A DNA stretch of 45,643 nt, taken from assembly GCA_001803395.1 (NCBI GenBank), contig MHBU01000008.1, forward strand, positions 1 to 45,643, written 5' to 3'. Each line of letters opens with the position of its first letter. The first letter of the stretch is position 1. Position numbers and translations under genes: made by a program. Positions 30,820 through 37,804 of the stretch are shown here, piece after piece. This stretch comes from Methylotenera sp. RIFCSPLOWO2_02_FULL_45_14 (GTDB lineage Bacteria > Pseudomonadota > Gammaproteobacteria > Burkholderiales > Methylophilaceae). A model generated the notes under the pieces. That model was given only the letters and a program-made list of their open reading frames with translations, was not told the DNA's origin and did no database searches.

Positions 30820-31884
30820 ATGAGTCAATTACAAAATGATACTTTTCTTCGCGCTTTGATGCGTGAACCTACCGATTACACCCCAGTGTGGATGATGCGT
30901 CAGGCAGGCCGCTATTTGCCTGAATATCGCGAGAGCCGCAAAACAGCGGGCAGTTTTTTAAGCCTGTGCAAAAATCCTGATTTTGCGACTGAAGTGACTA
31001 TTCAGCCGTTAGACCGTTACCCGCTGTTAGACACTTCTATTTTATTCTCAGATATTCTTACCGTGCCAGATGCGATGGGTTTAGGTTTGTATTTTGAAGA
31101 AGGTGAAGGCCCTAAATTTGAGCGCACTTTGCAACAAGAAGCAGATATTCTAAAATTAGCCGTGCCAGACATGGCGAAACTGCAATATGTGTTTGATGCT
31201 GTGAGCAGCATACGCAAAGCTTTAAATGGCAGAGTGCCATTGATTGGTTTTTCAGGCAGCCCGTGGACGCTTGCCACTTACATGGTAGAAGGTAAAGGCG
31301 GCACAGACTTTTTAAATATCAAGAAAATGGCTTACGCACGCCCGGATTTACTGCACCATATTTTAGAAACCACCGCGCAAACGGTGATTCAATACCTAAA
31401 TGCGCAAATCGCTGCAGGAGCACAAGCGGTGATGATATTTGATTCATGGGGCGGCGCGCTTTCACACAATGCTTATACTGAGTTTTCACTCAACTATATG
31501 CAAAAAATTGTAGCGGGTTTAATTAAAAATAATGATGGCCGCAAAGTGCCTAGCATCGTGTTCACCAAAGGCGGCGCACTATGGCTAGAAGCGCAAGCTG
31601 AGATTGGCGTAGATGCACTAGGGCTAGATTGGACTGTAGATATTGGGCAAGCACGTAAACGTGTGGGCGATAAAGTGGCGCTACAAGGCAACTTAGACCC
31701 TGCTATTTTGCTATCAACACCAGAAGCGATTGAAAAAGAAGTGGCCAGCGTGTTGGCGAGTTACGGCCATGGCAATGGTCATGTGTTTAACTTAGGTCAC
31801 GGCATTACCCAGTGGACGCCGCCAGAGAATGCGGCAGCGATGTTAGAGGCGGTTAGACACCATAGTAAGCAGTATCATCAGTAA
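30820..31884 (+). CDS. hemE: Uroporphyrinogen III decarboxylase
   Basis: HemE removes four carboxyl groups from uroporphyrinogen III to give coproporphyrinogen III in haem synthesis. It has 354 residues, as in E. coli. It shows [16 protein letters not shown] at about 22-37 (substrate arginines), the [10 protein letters not shown] region near 78 and the C-terminal [15 protein letters not shown]. Translation starts at ATG 30820, just after the gltD terminator, so its promoter must lie in or very near that terminator or in gltD; there is little other space. Confidence 0.98.
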   Translation: MSQLQNDTFLRALMREPTDYTPVWMMRQAGRYLPEYRESRKTAGSFLSLCKNPDFATEVTIQPLDRYPLLDTSILFSDILTVPDAMGLGLYFEEGEGPKFERTLQQEADILKLAVPDMAKLQYVFDAVSSIRKALNGRVPLIGFSGSPWTLATYMVEGKGGTDFLNIKKMAYARPDLLHHILETTAQTVIQYLNAQIAAGAQAVMIFDSWGGALSHNAYTEFSLNYMQKIVAGLIKNNDGRKVPSIVFTKGGALWLEAQAEIGVDALGLDWTVDIGQARKRVGDKVALQGNLDPAILLSTPEAIEKEVASVLASYGHGNGHVFNLGHGITQWTPPENAAAMLEAVRHHSKQYHQ

Positions 31885-31886
31885 TT

Positions 31887-31915
31887 AAAAAACCCGCATC
31901 ATTTGCGGGTTTTTT
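31887..31915. terminator. Bidirectional terminator between hemE and cytochrome b561
   Basis: AAAAAACCCGCA, loop TCATT, TGCGGGTTTTTT: 12 perfect pairs with A and T runs on both sides. It serves the plus-strand hemE and the converging minus-strand cytochrome gene. Confidence 0.95.
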
Positions 31916-31929
31916 AATTCTTGCGTCAA

Positions 31930-32529
31930 TTATTTCAATGACATACGTTTCAGCGTGTCATCTTTATCAATAAACTTATGTTTTAACGCACCTGCAATAT
32001 GCAGGATGATGAATGCCAAAAATATTACCCCTACAATTTCGTGCACCTCTTTAAAAAGTTCACGTAAATTTTTATTATCTAGCCCGGCAATGAAATCAAA
32101 CCCAAACCACATGACACCATATTTGCTGTTAATGGCCATAATAAGACCACTAACAGGCACGGCAATCATCAATAAATAAAGTAAATGATGTGTGCCTGTA
32201 GCGAGTTTTCTCTCCCACGCTTTGTATGAAGAGAGCATGGCTGGTGGGCGATGCGTAATGCGCCAAAGCACGCGGATTGCAATCAAAGCCAACAACGTGA
32301 TGCCTATCGATTTATGCAAGTTAAAGTAAAAAGTTCTAGGGCTTGCTGCTTCAGAAAGCTGCCAGGTGTAAATGCCTAAATCAAATAAATCGAAGGCAGT
32401 TTGCTTGGCGGCCTCTTTCGGGATTTCACTCATATACCAGCCCAGTGCAAACATCACAATAACACCAAGGGCAATAAGGCCATGTAGCACAATGGCAGTT
32501 TTCGTATAGCGTGTTGAAGTGTGATTCAT
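31930..32529 (-). CDS. Cytochrome b561-family diheme membrane protein
   Basis: A bacterial cytochrome b561 (YodB/CybB type), 199 residues from ATG 32529, chosen because AGGA lies ten bases upstream; a longer form to 32592 has no ribosome site. It has four membrane helices (about 9-30, 72-93, 114-134 and 160-182) with histidines in pairs suited to two b haems: H16 in the first helix, H in FNLHKSIGITL and THHLLYLL, and H in VHEIVGVIFLAFIILHIAGALKHK. Such proteins pass electrons between quinol and periplasmic partners, often oxidising superoxide or serving small c-type or YceI-like proteins. It is divergent from the MBL gene over a CRP-type palindrome. Confidence 0.92.
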   Translation of the reverse strand: MNHTSTRYTKTAIVLHGLIALGVIVMFALGWYMSEIPKEAAKQTAFDLFDLGIYTWQLSEAASPRTFYFNLHKSIGITLLALIAIRVLWRITHRPPAMLSSYKAWERKLATGTHHLLYLLMIAVPVSGLIMAINSKYGVMWFGFDFIAGLDNKNLRELFKEVHEIVGVIFLAFIILHIAGALKHKFIDKDDTLKRMSLK

Positions 32530-32562
32530 AGTAATATCCTGAAGGAAATAAATGTTATGGTA

Positions 32563-32578
32563 TGTGACAATGATCACA
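32563..32578. promoter_or_regulatory. CRP-type palindrome in the b561/MBL divergent promoter region
   Basis: TGTGA-CAATGA-TCACA: both half-sites and the six-base spacer fit the CRP consensus exactly. It sits 33 bases from the cytochrome start and 60 bases from the MBL start, in the only gap the two genes share, so a CRP/FNR-family regulator could control either or both. Which member of the family binds cannot be told from this. Confidence 0.6.
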
Positions 32579-32638
32579 AGCAATAATTGCATAAAACCGC
32601 ATCATTCTAATCGGTAACACTTACATAAGGAATAATTC

Positions 32639-33589
32639 ATGCGAATTTTAATGATAACCATGAGTATGCTGGCTTTTATGGGCTGCTCTCATGCCCAGGT
32701 ACATACAAAAGTGCAAGCCGATAACTTTGCCATTGAAAATGTTGGTGATGGTATTTATGTGCACCATGGCGCACATTTAGATATTGATACGGGCTATCAA
32801 GGTGACATTTGTAACATTAGTTTTGTTGTCGGTAGCCGTGGTGTCGCGGTGATTGATACTGGTGGCAGCCTAAAAGTGGGTCGTCAGCTACATGCAGCCA
32901 TTCGCAAAGTAACCGCGTTGCCAGTGCTGTATGTGATTAACACGCATGTGCACCCGGACCACGTTTATGGTAATGCTGCATTTTTACCAAGTCACTCAAA
33001 TGAAGCAAAACCTGAGTTTGTTGGGCATGAAAAATTAGCCAATGCAATGGAGTTTCGTCGTGAGCAATATGCGAAACTGAATGATAAGTTATTGGGTGAA
33101 GATGCCAAAGGCAGCGAGCTGATTAAGCCTACGCTGAGTGTTGAAACCACATTGGAGCTGGATCTAGGTGATAGAAAGCTTAACCTAATGGCTCACCCAA
33201 TTGCGCATACCAATACCGATGTTTCATTAATAGACAGTAAAACTGGCACGTTATTTACGGGCGATTTATTGTTCATTGAACGCACGCCAGTGATTGAAGG
33301 CGATATTAAAGGCTTAATTGCAGAAGTTGAAAAACTCAAAGCCAGCCCTGCAAAACAAGTCGTGCCAGGACACGGTCCTTTCGTTAAAGATTGGGTGGCA
33401 GCACTGTCTGATTCTCAACGTTATTTGAACGTACTATTGGCGGATATTCGTGCGAGTATTAAAAACAACGACGGTATGGAAAAAGCCATGGACACCGCGG
33501 CGGCAAGTGAACGTGATAAATGGAAATTATTTGATATTGCCAATAGGCGCAATGTGAATACGCTTTATCCAATGCTGGAGTGGGAATAA
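32639..33589 (+). CDS. Periplasmic metallo-beta-lactamase-fold hydrolase (quinoprotein-relay / SoxH-like)
   Basis: MBL-fold zinc hydrolase of 316 residues with a signal peptide (about 1-19; cut probably after SHA, though FMGC at 13-16 could be a poor lipobox). It has the zinc motif THVHPDHVYGN (H103, H105, D107, H108), a second His in HPIAHTNTDV, the TGDLLF Asp and the final VPGHGP His, so the metal site is complete. The overall pattern (NVGDGIYVHHG near 34, DICNISFVVGSRGVAVIDTGG near 56) resembles the SoxH-like group named quinoprotein relay system zinc metallohydrolases, found with PQQ-dependent dehydrogenases. The substrate is unknown. AAGGA precedes the ATG by eight bases. Confidence 0.85.
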   Translation: MRILMITMSMLAFMGCSHAQVHTKVQADNFAIENVGDGIYVHHGAHLDIDTGYQGDICNISFVVGSRGVAVIDTGGSLKVGRQLHAAIRKVTALPVLYVINTHVHPDHVYGNAAFLPSHSNEAKPEFVGHEKLANAMEFRREQYAKLNDKLLGEDAKGSELIKPTLSVETTLELDLGDRKLNLMAHPIAHTNTDVSLIDSKTGTLFTGDLLFIERTPVIEGDIKGLIAEVEKLKASPAKQVVPGHGPFVKDWVAALSDSQRYLNVLLADIRASIKNNDGMEKAMDTAAASERDKWKLFDIANRRNVNTLYPMLEWE

Positions 33590-33625
33590 AAATCGGCACT
33601 AAGTTATTTCTTAGTACCGATTTTT
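33590..33625. terminator. Terminator between the MBL gene and doxX
   Basis: AAATCGG-C-ACTAAG pairs with CTTAGT-A-CCGATTT (13 of 14), loop TTATTT, then a T-run. It directly follows the MBL stop and lies before the converging doxX stop, so it may serve both. Confidence 0.88.
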
Positions 33626-33638
33626 GTTTAGTATAAGT

Positions 33639-34019
33639 TTATTTTTTTAAATTATCTAAACTACAAGCGCTTTGTGGATATGCGCTTAGTAAAAGCATGC
33701 CACCAGCAATACCTAAATATAAAAACAGCAAATCAGGAATGACTCTTCCTAATACAAGCGCCATAAATATAGCTAAGCCAGCCAGCACATTAGCAACTAA
33801 TTTAGTTCTAAAGCCAAGCAATAATGCTAGGCCGCCTAATAATTGAATTAGAATTAACAACGGTGCAAAAATACTAGGCAAACCAAACTGCCCTAGTGTC
33901 ATTTGATATTGCAAGTATCCGTCTGGATGGCTGGCAATGGCAGTCAACTTAAGTATGACTATCCCTAAAAAAACTGCGGCTAAAAAAATTCGCGCGATAG
34001 TTGTTTGATATTTTTGCAT
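33639..34019 (-). CDS. DoxX-family membrane protein
   Basis: A small four-helix inner-membrane protein of 126 residues in the DoxX/YqjF family. Helices lie at about 7-27, 48-67, 73-91 and 95-115, with family features such as ARIFLAAVFLGIVILKL and LLILIQLLGGLALLLGFRTKLVA. Some DoxX proteins act in thiosulfate oxidation or thiol stress; no substrate can be assigned here. It is a single gene convergent with the MBL gene. In enterobacteria the relative yqjF follows yqjDEK; here those three lie about 1.3 kb away. Confidence 0.85.
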   Translation of the reverse strand: MQKYQTTIARIFLAAVFLGIVILKLTAIASHPDGYLQYQMTLGQFGLPSIFAPLLILIQLLGGLALLLGFRTKLVANVLAGLAIFMALVLGRVIPDLLFLYLGIAGGMLLLSAYPQSACSLDNLKK

Positions 34020-34112
34020 AGTAAACCTTAAATATAAATGATTAGTTAAATTAACTCGAAAGATAAAGAGGCATAATGCCTGTTACTGCTATAGCCCGCA
34101 AGGGGGTAAGCC

Positions 34113-34541
34113 TTGCAACATAATTTCAATGTTCAAAAAGTAACATGGCAAACCCACGCCGCGCAATTAAAAGCGGTGCGTGAGCAAGTGTTTATTATAG
34201 AGCAACAAGTGCCCATCGACTTGGAATGGGATGGTTTAGATGAAACAGCACAACATTTGTTAGCGCTCAATGATGCTGGCGAAGCCATGGGCTGCACAAG
34301 GCTGCTGGGTGATGGCAGCATCGGGCGTATGGCAGTGTTGAAGCTTAGTCGCGGTTTAGGCGTTGGCACAGCGCTACTCAATATGGCGATTGCACACTAT
34401 CAGCAACAAGGGATTAAAACCATTACGCTTTCAGCACAAGTGCATGCAATCCTTTTTTATGAAAAAGCAGGGTTTAAAGTGTGTAGCAAGCCCTATTTAG
34501 ACGCCAACATTTTGCATGTGGATATGCAATTGGCGCGATAA
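34113..34541 (+). CDS. GNAT-family N-acetyltransferase (ElaA-like)
   Basis: An acetyl-CoA-dependent N-acyltransferase of 142 residues; the substrate is not known. The TTG start at 34113 is chosen because the strong AGGGGGT ribosome site at 34101-34107 fits only this codon. Visible motifs: FIIEQQVPIDLEWDGLD near 27-43, typical of the ElaA/YitI subgroup, the CoA pyrophosphate loop SRGLGVGTAL near 79-88 and ILFYEKAGFKVCSKPY near 112-127. It is the gene immediately before the Fae paralogue and has the same direction, but a 96-base gap with a possible promoter separates them. Confidence 0.88.
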   Translation: MQHNFNVQKVTWQTHAAQLKAVREQVFIIEQQVPIDLEWDGLDETAQHLLALNDAGEAMGCTRLLGDGSIGRMAVLKLSRGLGVGTALLNMAIAHYQQQGIKTITLSAQVHAILFYEKAGFKVCSKPYLDANILHVDMQLAR

Positions 34542-34542
34542 A

Positions 34543-34571
34543 TTGCTTAAAGCAAGGCTATTCTATAAAAT
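34543..34571 (+). promoter_or_regulatory. Possible promoter of the Fae-like gene
   Basis: TTGCTT at 34543-34548, 17 bases, then TAAAAT at 34566-34571 (5/6 to the -10 consensus). The -35 is poor. The site is followed by about 65 bases of leader before the ATG. Confidence 0.3.
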
Positions 34572-34637
34572 CTCACCTTAATAGAATTTAAGTATTTTTA
34601 AAAAATTCATTTACCCAACATTCTTCAAGGATTCTTC

Positions 34638-35180
34638 ATGTCAAAAATCATTTTTAAAGCTGGTGAAGCGACTATTTACACCGAAGGTAAAGACACTGGC
34701 GCGGCGATGCCGGAAATTTTAATCGGCAGCATTGATGGCCCAGTAGGCCACGCATTTGCCAATATGATGGCGCAAAGCAAGGGTCATACGGCTATGTTTG
34801 CAGTGCGTGATTTAAACCAACTGGTGCGTCCGGCATGTATGATGGCGCCAAAAGTCACCTTAAAAGACAGCGCGAACATTGAGTTGTTTGGTGGTCTGGT
34901 GCAAGCGGCTACTGCCGATGCCATTTTGGATTGTGTGATCGAAGGCATTATTCCTAAAGACCAAGTGAATGATTTGTGTATTATCAGTTTGGTATGGATT
35001 GATCCGCGCGCGGCTAAAGATGAAAATTTAGACAAAGCGGATATGTATAAAAATAACTACGATGCGACCAAATTGGCGATTAAACGTGCATTAAACGATG
35101 AGCCAACGATTGATGAGTTAATTGCAAATCGTCATACAATCAAACATTGTATGTGGGAAGATTCTTGGGATCAGAAATAA
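34638..35180 (+). CDS. Formaldehyde-activating enzyme (Fae) paralogue lacking the conserved histidine
   Basis: Fae speeds the condensation of formaldehyde with tetrahydromethanopterin in methylotrophs. This 180-residue product aligns by eye along its whole length: GEATIYTEG, LIGSIDGPVGHAFANMM (28-44), KGHTAMFAV, PKVTLKD, FGGLVQAATADAI, VIEGIIPKDQVNDL and NNYDATKLAIKRA. In true Fae a VAHIDL segment precedes the glycine-rich turn and its His is thought to act as acid/base; here the same place reads AAMPEIL (about 22-28), with Met24 where the His should be. So it is probably a paralogue of the fae2/fae3 kind, with a different or regulatory role. AAGGA lies ten bases before the ATG. It is a single gene with its own terminator. 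Confidence 0.85.
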   Translation: MSKIIFKAGEATIYTEGKDTGAAMPEILIGSIDGPVGHAFANMMAQSKGHTAMFAVRDLNQLVRPACMMAPKVTLKDSANIELFGGLVQAATADAILDCVIEGIIPKDQVNDLCIISLVWIDPRAAKDENLDKADMYKNNYDATKLAIKRALNDEPTIDELIANRHTIKHCMWEDSWDQK

Positions 35181-35197
35181 GTAGAACCCCATCAGAT

Positions 35198-35225
35198 AAA
35201 AAAGCGGCTTATAGCCGCTTTTTTA
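35198..35225 (+). terminator. Intrinsic terminator after the Fae-like gene
   Basis: AAAAAAGCGGC, loop TTATA, GCCGCTTTTTT: 11 perfect pairs with a T-run. It lies 18 bases after the stop. The A-run on the other side could also end minus-strand transcripts from the yqj operon. Confidence 0.93.
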
Positions 35226-35286
35226 TTGGCGAATGTTTTTGTATTGCTTGAAAATATTAGTTATAAAATAGGTAGTTACAAAACCG

Positions 35287-35622
35287 TTAATCTTTAACTA
35301 AGGACTGGCGCACACTACGCACCAGTTGAAACACTGACCAGCCCGTTTTTAACAATGCACTAAAGCGGGCAATGTGTAGTTTGCGTATTAAACCTGCCGA
35401 TAAAGTGGTAACACTCAACATTAAAACAGGGTGCTGTTTAAAATAGCGCACTACCTGTAAACCGCGGTCTGCAATGATGAGCGGTCTGCGTAATGGCGCC
35501 ATACTATGAGCTAACTCAATGCGTTGTGACGCCGCTTTGAGAAGCAGTTTTTGGCGACGTTCAGCTAATGTGGTTAATTTGTGATGCACCGATTTCCCCC
35601 AGATTGGTTTACTTGTCTGCAT
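35287..35622 (-). CDS. YqjK-like hypothetical protein
   Basis: A basic protein of 111 residues from ATG 35622, whose start overlaps the end of yqjE by 14 bases; an in-frame ATG at 35667 would add 15 residues deeper in yqjE. It carries a charged helical stretch (LTTLAERRQKLLLKAASQRIEL, about 16-37) and a later hydrophobic patch (HPVLMLSVTTLSAGLI). This layout, and its place third after yqjD and yqjE, match the small YqjK protein of enterobacteria, whose job is unknown. Sequence similarity alone would not have been enough for me; context carries the call. Confidence 0.65.
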   Translation of the reverse strand: MQTSKPIWGKSVHHKLTTLAERRQKLLLKAASQRIELAHSMAPLRRPLIIADRGLQVVRYFKQHPVLMLSVTTLSAGLIRKLHIARFSALLKTGWSVFQLVRSVRQSLVKD

Positions 35623-36001
35623 CAAGCTGTTGGTGATCTTTTGATAACTCAGCCAAACTGACGGCAAACATTCTAGGCATGGCTTTTAAAGCGCGTATCG
35701 CAAGGACGCACAGCGATAAACCAGCTACAAAGAAAACACTAGTCAGAGTGCTTAGTACCAATAGCCGGTGGGTATCCCAAAACACTACGACTAACAAAAT
35801 AGCGAGTAACACGATACCAAAGCAAAGGCAAAAAAGTGACACAAAAGCCATTACCAATAGTGAAATTAGCCGTTCGCGACCTTCTTCTAAGTCTGTGCTA
35901 ATTAGCTCAAGGCGAGTATGAACGATGGCGACGAGTGTTGCTGCCAAGTTTTTAAGAGAGGTAAATAACCCCTCTTCTAAATGATTATTTTCTGCAGCCA
36001 T
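35609..36001 (-). CDS. yqjE: YqjE-family (holin superfamily III-like) membrane protein
   Basis: Inner-membrane protein of 130 residues. An N-terminal amphipathic part (LFTSLKNLAATLVAIVHTRLELISTDLEEGRERL, about 12-45) is followed by two membrane helices (about 46-70 and 78-103). This is the phage holin superfamily III / YqjE pattern. Function is unknown; in E. coli the operon belongs to the stationary-phase and stress response. It starts six bases after the yqjD stop and overlaps the next gene. Confidence 0.85.
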   Translation of the reverse strand: MAAENNHLEEGLFTSLKNLAATLVAIVHTRLELISTDLEEGRERLISLLVMAFVSLFCLCFGIVLLAILLVVVFWDTHRLLVLSTLTSVFFVAGLSLCVLAIRALKAMPRMFAVSLAELSKDHQQLDADK

Positions 36002-36007
36002 CTAGAG

Positions 36008-36334
36008 TTAGCGCCGACCAATAAGTAAGCCGATGATCAGGCCAACACCAGCAGCAACGCCAACAGCGCGCCATGGGTTTTCATGTACATAGTCATCCGT
36101 TACTCGGGCGGCAGCCTTAGATCTCTCTACGAGTGCTTCCTGTGCATCTGCCATTTTTGCTTTCGCTACAGCAAGCGACTCTTCCGTTTTAGCGCGTAGT
36201 GAGGCAAGGGCTTCTCCACCTTGACTTGCGGTGGCTTTGATGAGCGCTTCTGCATCGCCAATCACCACTTTAAAATCAGAGATCAATTGTCCCTTGGTGA
36301 CATCTATTCCAGCAGGTAAATTATTTGTACTCAT
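36008..36334 (-). CDS. yqjD: YqjD/ElaB family membrane-anchored protein (DUF883)
   Basis: A 108-residue protein of the ElaB/YqjD/YgaM family. It has a long charged alanine-rich helix (about 14-75) and a C-terminal membrane anchor AVGVAAGVGLIIGLLIGRR preceded by the conserved YVHENPWRAVG. In E. coli YqjD is anchored to the inner membrane and binds ribosomes in stationary phase. The ribosome site AAGGAGAAA ends seven bases before the ATG, so it is well translated. It is the first gene of yqjD-yqjE-yqjK. The 200 bases upstream hold its promoter region, but I can not place the hexamers. Confidence 0.92.
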   Translation of the reverse strand: MSTNNLPAGIDVTKGQLISDFKVVIGDAEALIKATASQGGEALASLRAKTEESLAVAKAKMADAQEALVERSKAAARVTDDYVHENPWRAVGVAAGVGLIIGLLIGRR

Positions 36335-36535
36335 TACAGTTTCTCCTTGATGTTATTGATAGCAATAAGTGATGTGACCATTATTTAAACACTTAATTTC
36401 ATGTGCGACTTTCACCAACACTATATTCATGCTACGCCTCACGACCTTTTTCGGCAAGGTAATTGCTGACTTTATTTGATATTTCTTAAGCTTGGTCGAA
36501 GGGAAATCCGCTAGATGGAAAGTCTGGTTTAAGCA

Positions 36536-37576
36536 TCAATTTTGAGTTAAAGATAGCAATATTTTGCGTACAGGTGCGGGAATGGCAGCGCCAACCGCAT
36601 CTTCTATACTTAGCCATACATGCCCAGATTCTTTGGCCTGAGTGGATTGTTTGAGTACCTGTAAGGGCTGCGGCTGAATGTGTAGCTTAAAATGTGTAAA
36701 GATGTGGCTTAATATCGGTAACGGCCGACTAATCTGTACGCTCATACCAAATTTGTTGTGTGAGATCGCTGCAAAATCATCGGTGGCTTCAGTTTCAGGA
36801 AAGCTCCATAATCCGCCCCAAATGCCAGTGGGTGGGCGTTTTTCAAGCAACACTTCATTGCCATGCATCAAGATCAGCATGGTAATTTGTTTTTCGGGGA
36901 TGGTTTTACGTGGCTTCAGCGTGGGAAGCTTACTGACTAGATTCTGTTTGTAAGCCTCACAACTACTATTTAATGGACAGGAGCCGCACTTAGGTTTGCT
37001 TCTGGTACACAGTGTGGCGCCTAAATCCATCAGGCCTTGTGTATATGCCACCATCTCTGTTTCAGGCAATAAACTCTCAGCAAGCGCCCACAATTGTTTT
37101 TCAATTTTGGGGGTACCAGGCCAGCCTGCAATCGCAAAATGTCTTGTAAGCACACGTTTTACATTACCATCGAGGATGGTTTGCACTTGATTGAATGCAA
37201 ATGAAGCAATTGCCGCTGCGGTTGAGCGACCAATGCCAGGCAGCGTTTGAATGGCTACAAAGTCTTGCGGAAACTCACTACTATGCTCATCCATAATGGT
37301 TTGTGCTGCATGGTGTAAATTGCGCGCTCTTGAGTAATAACCTAAGCCACTCCAGTGCTGCAATACTTCATCTTGTGTGGCATTAGCGAGCGTGGATATA
37401 GTCGGGAATCGCGTCATGAATTTGCTGTAATAAGCAATGACAGCAGACACTTGTGTTTGCTGTAGCATAATTTCTGAAACCCAAATAGCATAAGGGTCAG
37501 TGGTGTTTTGCCAAGGTAAATCGTGCCGCCCAAACTGTTTTTGCCATGTAATTAGGCGATTTGAAAAGTCATTCAT
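36536..37576 (-). CDS. mutY: A/G-specific adenine glycosylase MutY
   Basis: MutY removes A mispaired with 8-oxoguanine, 346 residues (E. coli 350). It has catalytic E35 in SEIMLQQTQV, the helix-hairpin-helix LPGIGRSTAAAI (about 112-123), D136 in TILDGNVKRV, and the [4Fe-4S] cysteines C190, C197, C200 and C206 with C-x6-C-x2-C-x5-C spacing. The C-terminal NUDIX-like domain (about 235-340) reads the 8-oxoG. It is a single minus-strand gene, divergent from the small lipoprotein gene, with only 53 bases between them. In many proteobacteria mutY lies near asmA-type genes. Confidence 0.97.
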   Translation of the reverse strand: MNDFSNRLITWQKQFGRHDLPWQNTTDPYAIWVSEIMLQQTQVSAVIAYYSKFMTRFPTISTLANATQDEVLQHWSGLGYYSRARNLHHAAQTIMDEHSSEFPQDFVAIQTLPGIGRSTAAAIASFAFNQVQTILDGNVKRVLTRHFAIAGWPGTPKIEKQLWALAESLLPETEMVAYTQGLMDLGATLCTRSKPKCGSCPLNSSCEAYKQNLVSKLPTLKPRKTIPEKQITMLILMHGNEVLLEKRPPTGIWGGLWSFPETEATDDFAAISHNKFGMSVQISRPLPILSHIFTHFKLHIQPQPLQVLKQSTQAKESGHVWLSIEDAVGAAIPAPVRKILLSLTQN

Positions 37577-37629
37577 CTGGTATGCTAGTATTTGACCTAA
37601 AAAGTGTTTAATTTGAATGAGGAGATAAC

Positions 37630-37764
37630 ATGAAACAGTTTCTAATGATGGTGCTAATCGGCTTAGTGGTTACAGCATTTTCAGCGTGTAGAATACTACC
37701 GCCAGGACACGACCCACATGGCCCTGGTAACAGTGAAAATGCACCAGGTCATAACAAATATTAG
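37630..37764 (+). CDS. Small lipoprotein, Pro/Gly/His-rich, unrecognised
   Basis: ORF of 44 codons plus stop, with AGGAG five bases before the ATG. A signal peptide of 19 residues (KQFLMMVLIGLVVTAFSAC) ends in FSAC, an acceptable lipobox with Cys20, so the mature part is only 25 residues. It is rich in Pro, Gly and His: PPGHDPHGPG and APGH, with a repeated PGH. It may bind metal or be a small envelope-stress lipoprotein of the entericidin kind; this is inference. It is divergent from mutY and convergent with the asmA gene, from which a hairpin (37782-37799) separates it. The signal peptide and ribosome site make it very likely real. Confidence 0.72.
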   Translation: MKQFLMMVLIGLVVTAFSACRILPPGHDPHGPGNSENAPGHNKY

Positions 37765-37781
37765 CAAACGCTAGGTCGTGT

Positions 37782-37799
37782 TGCCCACGCCATTGGGCA
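37782..37799. terminator. Weak hairpin between the small lipoprotein and asmA genes
   Basis: TGCCCA, loop CGCCAT, TGGGCA: six perfect pairs between two converging genes. No T-run follows on either strand, so its ability to end transcription is doubtful. Confidence 0.4.
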
Positions 37800-37804
37800 C
37801 GGTG

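Noticed and set aside
36335-36535. Gap between yqjD and mutY searched for a small gene or RNA
   Set aside because: No ORF with a ribosome site, no clear hairpin with T-run and no repeat could be supported.
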